From the NCBI GenBank assembly GCA_050084985.1, contig JBITNC010000001.1, positions 80,600,001 through 80,664,000 on the forward strand: 64,000 nucleotides of DNA, in the 5' to 3' direction. The DNA is from Nageia nagi. Lineage: Eukaryota > Pinophyta. Shown here in pieces: positions 1 to 11,698 of the stretch (its first letter is position 1; every line of letters starts with the position of its first letter). The position numbers and the translations under genes are program-made. Below the pieces are notes generated by a model. That model made no database searches and was not told the DNA's origin. It was given only the letters and a program-made list of their open reading frames with translations.

Positions 1-307
1 AAATATTAAAGGTTTATGTTTAAATATTTAGGGTTTAGGGTTTAAGAATTGAACAACCTATATTTCTACTTAAGAAAATATAATATTTATCTTTATTATT
101 ACTTTACAAATATATATCAAATAATCTATATGCCTAATTACTTTATCATGCAATGCGATATGGTTATCTTTTTTACAACTTCACAAATTGATTAAATCTT
201 ATTAATGTGAGTGATGTGAAGATTATAGTTAAAGTTTTTAATTCTCCTAGAATGTATACTAATTAAGTGTTAAAATAAGGTAGGTTAGTAAAACTATAAG
301 CTAGGTT

Positions 308-425
308 TACCATATCTTATCAATGAATCACATAAAAATATATTGGAAGTGGTCATTACAACTTTGCCTCCATCATTGATAATCTATCCCTTGCCTAATC
401 GAAGCGGGCTCCAAGCTCAATATGG
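308..425. repeat. Direct repeat, copy 1 (second copy near 1150-1265)
   Basis: A block of about 115 bases beginning near 'accatatctta' and containing 'ggaagtggtcattacaactt' recurs about 840 bases downstream with scattered substitutions. Both copies end near a 'gcgggct' string. I see no coding potential. It is probably an old segmental or transposon-derived duplication; the family is not recognised. Confidence 0.7.
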
Positions 426-819
426 TGGCCAAAAATGATTCGAAGGACTAACTCTTGACATGGTGATTAAATGTGTCCCCATTTTGCAATGGGTAAATGG
501 GAATACCATTAGGCGAGTAGTTAGTGGCTTGCCAAGAGTATCAACCCTCAATAACGTAGCCAATGGACTAACTAACCCATTGGTGTCACCCATGCAACTA
601 TCATCTCCTTTATTTATAGTCATTCGATAGAAAGTAACAAATCTTATCCTAAGGGAAAACTACCTTGGTAATCAAATCCAAGTGTAGCCCGCTCTATGGC
701 TCAATAATTATGGTGGTGGAAACTTAAGAAAATTAGAATTAATGGTTGGTCATCACCTCCAACTTATTGATGTTCATTTTAAAGGCATCATGTATATGCA
801 TCTATGAAAAAAAATAACT

Positions 820-1570
820 ATATTAACATTGCACTAACATTAACATTAACATCATATTATTTATATTAACATAACATTAACATCTAGTTATCTAAATTAG
901 CAATCCATTAACATCAAATGAACACTAACATCACATTAACTATATTAACACAACATTAACATAACATTAGCATTGCCTTAACTATATTAGCTTTTCATTA
1001 ATACTAATATCACATTAACTCTATTAACATAACACAAACATCACCTTATCCATATTAGCATGGCATCATTATAGCATTAACAATAACATAACATTAAAAT
1101 AATATGAACATAATATTAACATCTAATTGTATCAAATATTGATATATAACATTACCATATCTTACCAACGAGTCACATAATGGTATATTGGAAGTGGTCA
1201 TTACAACTTTGTCTCCGCCATCAACAATCTAACCCTCTAATTAACGCGGGCTTAAAACTTGATGATGTTAACATTAAAATTAACTTATAGAATTGACATT
1301 ACCATAACATTATCATTGATATAACATTAACATACCATTACCATTAACATTGATATTAACAATCTAACATTGATGTATAGCATTCACATTGATGTAACAT
1401 TAAATGTCACATAACATTAACATTGACATGATATTAACATATTTGAAACTCATAAAATCAAATCCTAATCCAAAAACCCTAACTTGACTCATAACCTTAA
1501 CATTATAAATGTATATATTAACATAATTAACATTAACAAAGCATTAATGATATCATAATATTAAAATTAC
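820..1570. repeat. Degenerate ACATTA-rich tandem repeat
   Basis: Roughly 750 bases dominated by 'attaacat'/'acattaac' words in irregular tandem, interrupted by the second copy of the 308-425 direct repeat at about 1150-1265. The period drifts between 6 and about 15 bases, so this is a decayed low-complexity array rather than a clean satellite. Nothing coding is visible. Confidence 0.75.
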
Positions 1571-2480
1571 ATTTTATTAATTTAATGGTATTTATAATTT
1601 AAGTTTTTTATGAATCAATCTAAAATATTTAATATTTTTAAAAGTAAATATTTATGAATTTAATATAATATTTTTATCTAAATTTGATTGATAATTATTT
1701 AATATTTCGAGTATTTTTGAAATTATTTAATATTTTAAGTATTTTTAAAATTATTTAGTATTTTAAAATTAATTAATGTCAATTTTTATATTGTCTAATT
1801 TTCATTATGATGACATGATGCATTCCTTGATGCATCAAGTAGGCCATGCAATATTAAAAAATAAAAGGGGCATATCCCATGTGCCCCATTAATCATTTTT
1901 TTAGTCGAATATCACGAGAGGGACAGGGTAGAGAGTCTTTGTCTATGGAATAGGGAGACATAAGGGTTAGATTTGGACAAAATCTGAAAGTTTTCCATTA
2001 GATCCAAGGTCAGATTTGTCAGATTCACAACCAAATTCAAAGGTAAGTATACTAAATCCGAATTTTTACTTTCTAAAGCATTTGTACATCAAACATTTAA
2101 CATTTTTTTAATAGAAATAGAATATTTTTGCATGAATTTGATATTTTTTATATGAAGATTGAAAAAATAGATAAAAAAAAAAACTCCAAAAATTGAACAA
2201 AAAAAAAGCCCTAAATCTTTAGAACATGAAAACCATAGACTCTAGATAAAAAATTAAGGTTTACAAAATTAAAGCTAGGGTTTGAAAAAAACTAAGGGTT
2301 ATAAAATTAATTTTAGGTTTGAAATAAAAATTCCAAAATTTGCAAGTTCGGGTTTTAATTTTGCTAAATTCATAAAAAAAAATACAAAAACATACCAAGA
2401 AAGACTATAGCTCCTCCTTTGTTTATCTTTGTTATATGAAAACGACCATATGATCTTCATTTGTGTAAAAGTATAGAGTT
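1571..2480. other. AT-rich DNA, no gene seen
   Basis: Low-complexity AT-rich sequence with a short less AT-rich patch around 1860-2050. No open frame or known repeat family stands out. Confidence 0.5.
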
Positions 2481-4850
2481 AATATTAGTAAAAATTTAAG
2501 GATAATTTTTGTAAAAAGAGTAGGATCAATTTTTTTAGAAAATTAGGGTAAATTTTTGTAAAAAAGTTAGGGTTAAGTTTTGTAAAAAATCAAGGTTAAT
2601 TTTAACTTAAAATGTAGGGTTAATTTTTTATTAAAATTTAAAGTTAATTTTGACTTAAAATTTAATGTTAATTTTTGTAAAAAATTAGGTTAATTTTGAT
2701 TTTAAAATTTAGGGTTAATTTTTATAAAAAATTATGGTTAATTTTTGTAAAAAACTAAGGTTAATTTTAACTTTAAATTTAATGTTAATTTTTGTAAAAC
2801 TTTAGGGTTAATTTTTATAAAAAAATAGGATTAATTTTTGTAACAATTTAGGCTACAAATTAGAGTTAATAGTTATAAAAATTTAGGGTTAAGTTTTGTA
2901 AAAAGGAAGGGTTAATTTTTGTAAAAAAATTAGGGTTAATTTTTGTAAAAATTTTCGATTAATTTTTGTAAAAAAATATGGTTAATTTTTGTAAAAACTT
3001 CAGGGATAAATTTTGTAAAAAATTAGGATTACTTTTTGTAAAAATTTAGGGTTAAATTTTAGGTGTTAGGTGTTTGGGTTACGGTTTCAAGGTTTCAATT
3101 ATGGTTAAAGGTTTAGGGGTCTGGGTTAGGGTTTAAGGGTTTAAGTTACGATTGGGAGTTAGGGTTTTATTTTAATGTACCTTAAAATTTAATTTGTAAT
3201 ATAATTTAATTTTAAATTGTAAGATAAGTTAAGATTTAAAGTTATGTTATTTGTAATATAAGTTAATTTAAAGTTTAAGGTTTAAAGGTTTAGGTATGAG
3301 TTGAAAGTTAAGAATCAAGATATTAAGGGTTGCATTTGGTTAGGATTTAGGGGTTCATTAAGGGTTTGTAAAAAATTAGGTTATTTTTTTGTAAAAAATT
3401 AGTGTTAATTTTTGTAAAACTTTAGAGTTAATTTTTATTTTAAAATTTAAGGTTAATTTTTGTAAAAAATTAGGGTTAATTTTCATAAAAATATATTTTT
3501 TATCTTCGTAAAAAACTAAGGTTAATTTTAACTTAAAATTTGAGTTTAAGTGTTGTAAAAATTTAGGGTACAAATTACGGTTAACATTTATAAAAAATTA
3601 GGGTTAATTTTTGTAAAAATTAAGGGTTAATTTTTGTAAAAAAATTAGGGTTAATTTTTGTAAAAAATTAGGGTTAATTTTAATAGAAATTAAGGATTAA
3701 TTTTTGTAAAAACTTATGGTAAAGTTTTGTAAAAAACTTATGGATAAATTTTGTAAAAAATTAGGATTAATGTTTGTAAAACTTTAGGGCTAATTTTTAG
3801 GTGTTAGGTGATGAGGTTACAGTTTAAGGGTTAGGGGTCTGGGTTAGGGTTTAAGGGTTAGGGGTTTGGGTTTAATTTTAAGTTTAAGAATTAAGATTTT
3901 TGGGGTTATATATGGTTAGGACTTAGGGGTTTAGATTAAGGGTTTGGGTTAAGGTTTAATTAAGTTACAATTGGGAGTTAGGGTTTTATTTTAATGTAAT
4001 TTAAAATTTAATTTAGAATATAATATAATTTAATTTTAAATATAAAATATATAATATTTTTTTATTTATAAATTTTAAAAATATAATTCAAGTTAAGGTT
4101 TTAGGTTTAGGTTTAGGTGTTTGGGTTAGAGTTTAAAGGTTTGGGTTAGACTTTACAAGTTAAGGGTTTGGGTTTGAGTTTAGGGTTAAGAATTAAGTTT
4201 TTTTAAGGTTATATATGGTTAAGAATTAGTAATTTTGATTAAGGATTAAGGGCTTGGATTAGTATTTAATTAAGGGTTTGAGTTATGATTAGGAGTTAGG
4301 ATTTTATTTTAACATAACTTAAAATTTAATATTTTAAATTTCCAACATATAAAATTTATTATTTCTAAATTTTAAAAATATAATTCATGTTAGGGTTTAG
4401 GTTTAGGTTTAGGTGTTTGGGTTGGGGCATAAAGGTTTAGGTTAGTGTTAGGGGTTGCAGTACATTAAGGGTTACGATTTAAGGGTTTATGTTAGGATTT
4501 AAGGGTTAGGAGTTTGTGTTTGATTTCAATGTTAGAGTTTTATGGGTTTGGATTTGAGTTAAAAATTAGGGTTTAAGGGTTATGGTTAGGAATTAAAGGT
4601 AAGGGTTAGGATTTATTAAGGATTGTGGTTAGGATTTAAGGGTTAGGGTTTAAGAGTTTAGGTTTGATCTAGGGTTACGGTTTAAGGGTTAGGGGTTTAG
4701 GTTTGAGTTGAGGGTTTAAGATTTAAAGTCTAAGGTTTAAGGATTTAGGCATGAGTTGAGAGTTAAGAATTAAGATATTAGAGGTTATATTTGGTTAGCA
4801 TTTAGGGTTCGATTAAGGGTTTGGGTTACTCTTAAATATTGTTGTAACTA
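2480..4850. repeat. Interstitial telomere-like repeat region
   Basis: About 2.4 kb of decayed repeats in two flavours: units built on 'ttagggttaatttttgtaaa', and stretches rich in TTAGGG, TTTAGGG, GGGTTTAAGGG and GGGTTTGGG words. The plant telomere unit is TTTAGGG; a short cleaner run of it also occurs at 28-46. The G-rich strand is the + strand throughout. Interstitial telomere-like DNA is well known in conifer chromosomes. Here it is too degenerate to be a functional chromosome end. Confidence 0.75.
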
Positions 4851-5050
4851 ATTAACATAGCTTAAAACAATAGACGCATTACAAAGTTAACATCCTAAAT
4901 CTCTTCCATCGTATTCATATTGCAATGTGTACTAATGATAATCTTTATAAATTTAATATTGGCATACTATGTTAGGTTTATTAAATTTAATAGTTTTAAA
5001 TTTTTTATACGAATAATATTTTTTGTTATTATCTTTATTTAGTGATTATC

Positions 5051-6042
5051 ATGGCCGATGATAAGAGGGGAAAGAAGCCAAAACCTCCAAAGTCAACTAC
5101 AAGCAAGAAGGGTTTTGTAAGTATTTATTTATGAATGTGATTTATTCAATTTTTATTTAATAATATCCATTTCAAAGAGTAAGGTAGTGGCCAAACTATA
5201 TAAAATGGCCACACAATGGATGCAAAAGAGTGAGATTGATAGAGAAATTGATAGATAATTAGGCATTGGGCCTTCATATACTAGGTATTCTAGGATTGCT
5301 AGGCCTACTACTAATGTAGATCAACCATCATCGATAGATTCATCAGCAAATGGTAACATTACTTATTTTTTTAATTTTAAAAAATTGATTGAAGTTACAT
5401 TTTATTAATTAAATGTTACATTAAATAAAGATAATTTAAGTAATATGGTAATTATAGATGTACAATCAATCAATATGGAGACTATATTTTCAACATGCAA
5501 GGATACCAATGAAATTGAGATTAAGGTTGATGAGAAGGGTGTTGAAATTAAAGGATCAAAATGGTAAGAATTGATTTTAAATAATACATATTTATATATT
5601 TATTTTGGAATATATTAATTTACTAATATTATTAAATTCTCTTCAGGGCATTTTTTATGGCACACTCAGAAAATGCACTTTCCACTAGTTTGATCCCACC
5701 ATAGATATCGAGTGGAAAAGACAAAGTGAAACAAGTATATATACAATTTTTATGCTTAGTTTTTTTATAAATTAATATTGATAGAACATTTTACTTAATT
5801 TTTTAATTCATTTTCTAAAAAAGTATGTATTTTGTAGCAAAACAAAGAGTCATAGATATCTTGAAAAGAGAATTTGGTGATGCATGGAACCCAAAATAGG
5901 TATTGCAATATATGGGCAAGAATTTGAATTGGAGGGTCAACCAGAGGGTGGCTGAGAGGAGGGTGACCAGGAGGGTTGGAAAATTATCAAAATGGATGAA
6001 GATGATGAAGATTACACTAGGTGTGGTCATGATAGTGCATGA
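5051..6042 (+). pseudogene. Unrecognised five-exon gene relic
   Basis: An ATG at 5051 opens a Lys-rich start (MADDKRGKKPKPPKS). Plausible exons are 5051-5116, 5178-5352, 5458-5563, 5647-5734 and 5838-6042, each bounded by GT donors and AG acceptors; phases agree across the first three. Exon 2 is helical and charged and then Ser/Thr-rich; exon 3 reads SINMETIFSTCKDTNEIEIK; exon 4 has FDPTIDIEWKRQSET; the last exon has RVIDILKREFGDAWNPK and a very acidic end (MDEDDEDY) before a TGA. In-frame stops occur in exons 2 and 4 and in the last exon, several explicable by C-to-T change at CAA, CAG or CGA. A frameshift is needed near 5898, and the exon 3/4 junction phase is off. I do not recognise the family. 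A transposon accessory ORF or a small nuclear protein are possibilities; the spliced structure is inference. Confidence 0.5.
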
Positions 6043-6460
6043 CCCATTACCATGCATTTGTATATTCAGTGTGGATATTTTTTGTTGACCCATTACCATG
6101 TATTTCTACACTTAATGTGGATATTTTTTTTTAATTGATTGATATTATGCACATTTGATTATTAATTTAGTGTGTTATATTATTTATACATAATGTGTTT
6201 TAAGTTTTATTCTTATTATGCTTATATGTTTAAATTTGAATGTATCTTTTAATGTGTTATTTAAATGTATTTTTGACTTTTAATGTATTATTTGAATGTA
6301 TATATTATGTTTACATTTAATGTATTATTTGAATATATCTTGAATGTATATATATATATGTTTAATGTATTCGAATGTATTATACACTACATAAAAAAAA
6401 AAGAAATAATAAATAGTAATAATAAATAATTTAATTATTTTTAATTATGATGCAAAAAAT

Positions 6461-6838
6461 GACACTTTATGATTCAAAACATTAACTCTTTATGAGACAA
6501 AACATTGATGCTTTATGAGTCAATATAATGACTCTTTATGAGTCAAAATATTAACATTTAATGAGTCAAACTATTGACATTTTATGAGTTAAACTATTGA
6601 CATTTTATGAGTTAGTATATTGACTCTTTATGAGTCAAAACCTTGATGCTTTATGAGTCAAAACATTAACATTTTATGAGTCAATATAGTGACTCTTTAT
6701 TAGTCAAAATATTAACATTTTATGAGTCAATAACTTGACTCTTTATGATTCAAAATCTTGATGCATTTCGAGATAATTGCTTGATGCTTTATGAGTTAAA
6801 ATCTTGACATTTTATGAGTCAAAATCTTGACATTTTGG
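6461..6838. repeat. 23-bp minisatellite, 16 units in perfect phase
   Basis: Sixteen consecutive 23-base units (6461-6828) plus a 10-base partial unit, with no insertion or deletion. The consensus is roughly 'gacwytttatgagtcaaaa' followed by four variable bases. Many units carry TGAGTCA (the AP-1/GCN4-type bZIP core), and several form the short palindrome GACTC-TTTAT-GAGTC. TTGAC, the WRKY W-box core, spans several unit junctions. Confidence 0.9.
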
Positions 6839-6849
6839 ATGATAATAGA

Positions 6850-9800
6850 AAAAAATGTTACAATGCATTGCATGATGCATGGGTTGACAGTACCCTTAGC
6901 ATCACATGGGGCATCAACTTGATGCCAAAAAAAAAGAAAAAAAAATTACACTAGGTTTTAACGCATTGGATGATGCAAAATCAGTTAAGAAGTTATTCTT
7001 CATCTGGATTTGAAAATGTTAAACTTTGTTGTTGATCTATAATGCACATGGCTACATGTTTTGCTAAGGATAATAACATATGTCTATTATGTTGTGAAAC
7101 AATCATTTTAAGAGGTTCTTGATAAAAATTGGTAGATATATGTGAGATTATTATATCAAAGGCTCTTTTTTATTCTATATACATGCAATTAAAGGAGTTT
7201 AGAGTGCAAATGGGTGATAATTCAAATTTTTATGGTTGTGCTCTAGGTAAGTGCAAGAAGATGGGTCCATTTTATGACCAAAAAGTGCATAATTTTTCTT
7301 TGATTTTCAATTTGATCATGATTGTTCTCAAAATTTGAAGCACTTAGAGGTGGAATCTTGAAAAGGTCACTTTAGTAAAAATGTAATTCTTCAAGTTTAC
7401 TTTTCAAATATATAATTTATTCCAATACCCATATGATACAAATTAAATTTTTATGCTGAGAGGCATTCCTACAACTGTAGCATGGGGAGTGGAGTGGAGG
7501 GCAAAATGTCAAATGTGAGTCTGTACGTTAAACAATTGACAAGAAAATTAAAAAAATAAAATTACAAAGTTAACCTAAATCAACCAACACCATATTAAAT
7601 ATATTTTAGATAAGCATCTTTGAATGATATCTCTCGATGTTTTTATATATATAAGGGCTTATATCAAAGCTAGTGATAGGTATATATAAAAACTACTTTT
7701 AAAATTTATTATTTCAAGATCATACCTTTAATTGGTGGACCAACATAATTTGACCTAAATTAAAGTATTTTTTAAAATCCTTTTGGGAAATGATAGTTAA
7801 GACATTGGAGAATGTTGAGAATATTTTTTATAATTTTTTTGATGAAATTTTTTCATTAATTTTTTATTGGCCTTAATTATGTTTTTAGCCAACATAACTT
7901 GTCCTAAAGTTAAAATTTTTAAATTTTTTTTATTTAGCAGATAATTATGTGTAGAATATTATCATATAATATTTTTATAATTCCAAAAAACTAAAGTTAT
8001 TCAAAAAAAATAAAATAACCTACTTTTTCAAGTTTATATTGAAAATTAATTAAAAAATAGGAAATTTAATTTAATTGTAAAATAAAATTACATATTTGAA
8101 ATCTACACTCTCTAACTTATAATGGGTTTTAATTTCATAAAAAAATTCAATAAAAAAATATTACATACACGTTGGAAGTTGGTTTTTTTCATTTTCATTT
8201 ATAGGAACTTGCATGTGCATGTCCAAGGCTAAGGATTGGCTCATCATTCCTCTCCCAAGCTAAAATACAAACTAAACCTAGAGGGAAGCAGATTTATAAT
8301 TTAGAATAATATCTTGTTTAGATCTCGATAGGAATAGGATCCCACTATTTAAAGTACAATGAATCCATGTGGAAAGGAATAGGATCCCATTTTACATGAA
8401 TTTATAGTTTTACAAAATATGATCTCATTTTGTAAAACAAAATCCTATTCTAATCGGGTTCCTAAACCATAAATCGACATCCCATTTTTGTTTTGACTTA
8501 GGAATACAAAAGAGACCAGGATCCTAATTTTTATAACATGAGATTTCATTCTATCCAAAATATTTCTAACTTCGCCCATGTCCTCTTTTAGTGGACCCAA
8601 CCTCTTGCATGCATCCCTATATGAAAGTGAATGTTGTAATTTATTATTATGGAGTAACGTGTGTAGTTTCCTAATCATCATTAATATCCATGTCACAGCT
8701 CACTTATTTGTAAAGGATTCCCTAGATTTATTGATGATAAGCCATTCACTTTGAATATTTTGTTGCAAATTTATTTCTTCATCAGAGGATGTATTTTCTT
8801 TAGGTTTTTTAGTCATTTTCGTTATTATTCATCATATATACCATGCATTGTAACTATTTTGGAATGCTTCCCATTGTTACATAACTTGGTCTAATATTTT
8901 TAGAATTACATTTTGAATAATTTGAAATGGCTTGAATAGAAGTAGTTCTATTCGGTGCAAAATTCTAGAAAATAAATGTCATCTTTTATTGGAATTCTTG
9001 TGAATCTTAGAGAGACTCGAATGATTGCATATGTATAATGTTAGTTCCATTTCTTGGTTTTTTTTAGGTTCTTTGAATGTCCATTTCTTAGCCACTTTAA
9101 TAAATAACATACTTTCCATATTTTTGGGTCATGTCATGGATAGGTATTAATGAAGGTTATGGTTGTTGATGTTGACAGAGATGAGATTGGAAGATGTTGA
9201 TATTTTTTAAGGTGTACATTTAAAGAAAAGAATATTTGACTACATAGGGATAATGAAAGCTTAAGTAAAACATGGCAAGTTTCTTATGTTGAAATATCAC
9301 GATCAGTGAAATTATCAACAAGCATTTTATGAAAAGAAACTATTGTTTTTCATTATGAGCTTGTTGACAAATGAGAAAGCATTGCATGATATGTTTTAAA
9401 TTTTTCTTATGATTCTATTGCATACTTTACAATGTATTTGAGAACAAAATTGATTAAAATAATAGGCTTGTAGTCTATATTGGCTCTCTAGATAGATAGA
9501 ATAATTGGGTTATGAATATTAAAGTGATCATCATTACGAGTAGGGATGTATTTGAGATGACCTTTTTCATCAAGTCCAATAGTTGAGATATCTTGTAGGG
9601 GATAAGAGGCTTTATAATTCTCTTGCTATTACAAGTGGATTTTATTATCTATGAGTGATTTTGTAAGTTGAGTGGTTTTGGTTGTATGGGCAAATTTATG
9701 CAGTGCTTATCCATTTTGTCTTTTTGGTAGATTTATGGGAGATTTGGAGTAGAAGCCTACAAGTAAAAGTAGATCCGAGAAGAGAATGCATGTGTAATAG

Positions 9801-10466
9801 TTTCATTGGAGGAAGACATCTCATTAGGATTTGAGGTTATACATGGGCATTTGGAGGTAGATCCCATGAAGCAAGTGGCAAGGGTGGCTGGATCTAGTTT
9901 GCAAGGACATAGATGACTTCATATTTATGGTACAGAGGATGATCTCCATAATCATGGCTTTGAAGTTTCTAATCAAGAAGGGTTTGAGAGGAACGATGGT
10001 AGAAAAATAAGCACAATAGTAGTAAGGGCATGGTTACAGGTTAGGAGGAGTGACAATGAGCAGGAAATCAGATGTGATGTGATTTAATTCAATCTATTAT
10101 CAAGATAGAAAAAGTGCCAAATCCAAAATATGCAAGTTTTCATCATAAGCGATTTGAAAGCTTAAACAAGGGCCTACGGGGTAAGGAGGGGAAAATCATA
10201 AAATTTTGAATAAAAAATAGCCCCCTTCCTCACTTTTCTTATATTTACAATCCTTTTATTAAATCAAACTTGCTTGAGAAATCTCAAAAACTCCCTGGTT
10301 AAGCTAGACATAGGTAGCACAATTTGGGAGGGGTGACCTTTTGGGACATCCCAATATTGCACCATTTTTTCCATTTTTTTTGAATTTCTTGTAAATATAT
10401 CCTTTTAGAGGTTATGAACAAGAACTATTGGACACTCTAAATTAGGATATTTAGATTATTAAAAAA
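6850..10466. other. AT-rich intergenic DNA, no gene recognised
   Basis: About 3.6 kb without a supportable gene. Short open frames (for example near 7129-7338 + and 8445-8696 -) show no family features. A doubled 'aataggatccca' string occurs near 8330-8400. Probably unrecognisable transposon debris. Confidence 0.5.
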
Positions 10467-10703
10467 ATGATAATGATGGATACTATTGCTCCACCATTTC
10501 ATATTGATTTTGTGCATCATTATATTGATGATTTTGAGGATTTTTATGATGACTATGTGATGGATGAGAAATTAGCCCTTCATTTATTCACTAATAGATT
10601 AAGGGTAGAAGTCAAAAAGAATGTATTCATGTTTAATCCACCAACTATGAGAGATGCATATTCACTTGCCAAGTTAGCAAAGGCTATACTTGCATATCCA
10701 TAG
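10467..10703 (+). pseudogene. Gypsy-like gag fragment
   Basis: A 78-residue frame whose core (YIDDFEDFYDDYVMDEKLAL, then HLFTNRLRVEVKK and PPTMRDAYSLAKLAKA) follows the pattern of the retrotransposon gag domain: aromatic/acidic helix, 'F..gL...v...v', then a proline-led 'A..LA' helix. Gag would build the particle that packages element RNA. It lacks the N-terminus and any zinc knuckle, and the reading is lost after 10,703. The family call rests on motif pattern only. Confidence 0.55.
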
Positions 10704-10730
10704 CCTATTATGGTTCATGATAACATCCAT

Positions 10731-11010
10731 GTGGAGCCAATGGACCTTATTGCAGAGTGTGAGGACCTTCCTTTCACTTATATAGAATACAAATGATGTG
10801 GAGCAAGTGGAACCTATTATAGAGTGTGAGGACCTTCCTCTCACTTATCTCAATACATATGGTGTGGAGCTAGTGGACCCCATTAAGGAGTATGAGGTCC
10901 TTCCCCCACCTTGTATCCATATCGATGAAGTGGCTTCTGAGTGTTCTAATCCATTGGAATAAGTTATAGAGTGTAAGAATATTCCTCTCACTTATATTAA
11001 TATGGATGAT
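10731..11010 (+). repeat. Coding-type 66-bp tandem repeat in the gypsy relic
   Basis: Four units start at about 10,731, 10,798, 10,864 and 10,930, spaced 67, 66 and 66 bases, each beginning 'gtgg' and (in three) encoding a variant of VEPxxxIxECEDLPxTY. The near-constant multiple of three suggests it expanded as protein-coding sequence, probably a gag C-terminal or spacer repeat. Unit 1 has one extra base and breaks the frame; unit 4 is expanded. Confidence 0.7.
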
Positions 11011-11425
11011 CTTAGGTTGCATGTTTTCTTCAAGCACCCATCGTAGGACTATTTAGCATAGTAGCAGCAACATGGTGGATTCTTTATGGATTCTTCTAAA
11101 TACTTTTTTTGTTCCCTCCTTAACATCAATATCATCCTGCTTGGAGTGGAGTTTTGATCCATGGATGGGATCATGTTCAACTTTGGTGCACTATTGGCTA
11201 CTATGGCCAAGATGAACTCCTTAGTTCCCTCTTGTCTTAATTATTCATGGACAGATTGTATATGTACTTTGTATTTTTGGCAAGTTTTGGGGATAAAGCT
11301 TATCGAAGGAGGTAATAATGTTATGAATCCCCTTAGTAGATTAGGTGTGTGGTATGTATTATATTTTTTTAGTGTGTGTGATGTCTATAAGCTTTGAGGA
11401 CAAAGCTTCCTTAAGGGGGTGGCAA

Positions 11426-11695
11426 TGTTATGACCCCATACCATGTATTAGGAATAGTACTTATGTTTAGTCCCATATGGACTATGCATGGGGTTAGTTA
11501 TCATGTATAAACTATTTATAGGGGGGTTCTCTATTATTAAAAGTAAGAAGAATGAGTTAGGTTTTATGTGAGAAGCGATTCTCAAGGAGGTGGCCCCCTC
11601 AAAGCGATGTAAGTGACTCATTAGTGTAATATTAGTGTAGTTTCATAGGATTAAGCCATAATTCGATTATGATCTATTAGGATCTTACCATATCA
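11426..11695 (+). repeat. 3' LTR of the gypsy relic
   Basis: Begins TGTTATG right after a purine tract (aagggggtgg) that ends a 'gaggacaaagctt...' stretch typical of the 3' end of gypsy polyproteins, and ends at or near ...ATATCA at 11,695. It holds a TATA-like 'tataaactatttatagg' near 11,505. At ~270 bases it is short for a gypsy LTR. The right boundary is set by where Helitron coding similarity resumes. Confidence 0.5.
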
Positions 11696-11698
11696 ATA

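Larger units (their letters stand above)
10467..11695 (+). mobile_element. Internally deleted Ty3/gypsy-like retrotransposon relic
   Basis: A gag fragment, a block of in-frame 66-base repeats and a typical gypsy 3' end with purine tract and LTR all lie on the + strand within 1.2 kb. Protease, reverse transcriptase, RNase H and integrase are missing, so most of the element has been lost by deletion. No 5' LTR is recognised upstream. It abuts the Helitron relic at about 11,696. Confidence 0.6.

Noticed and set aside
417-623. 68-residue minus-strand frame near the window start
   Set aside because: Overlaps the end of a direct repeat, has no domain pattern, and is of a length expected by chance.
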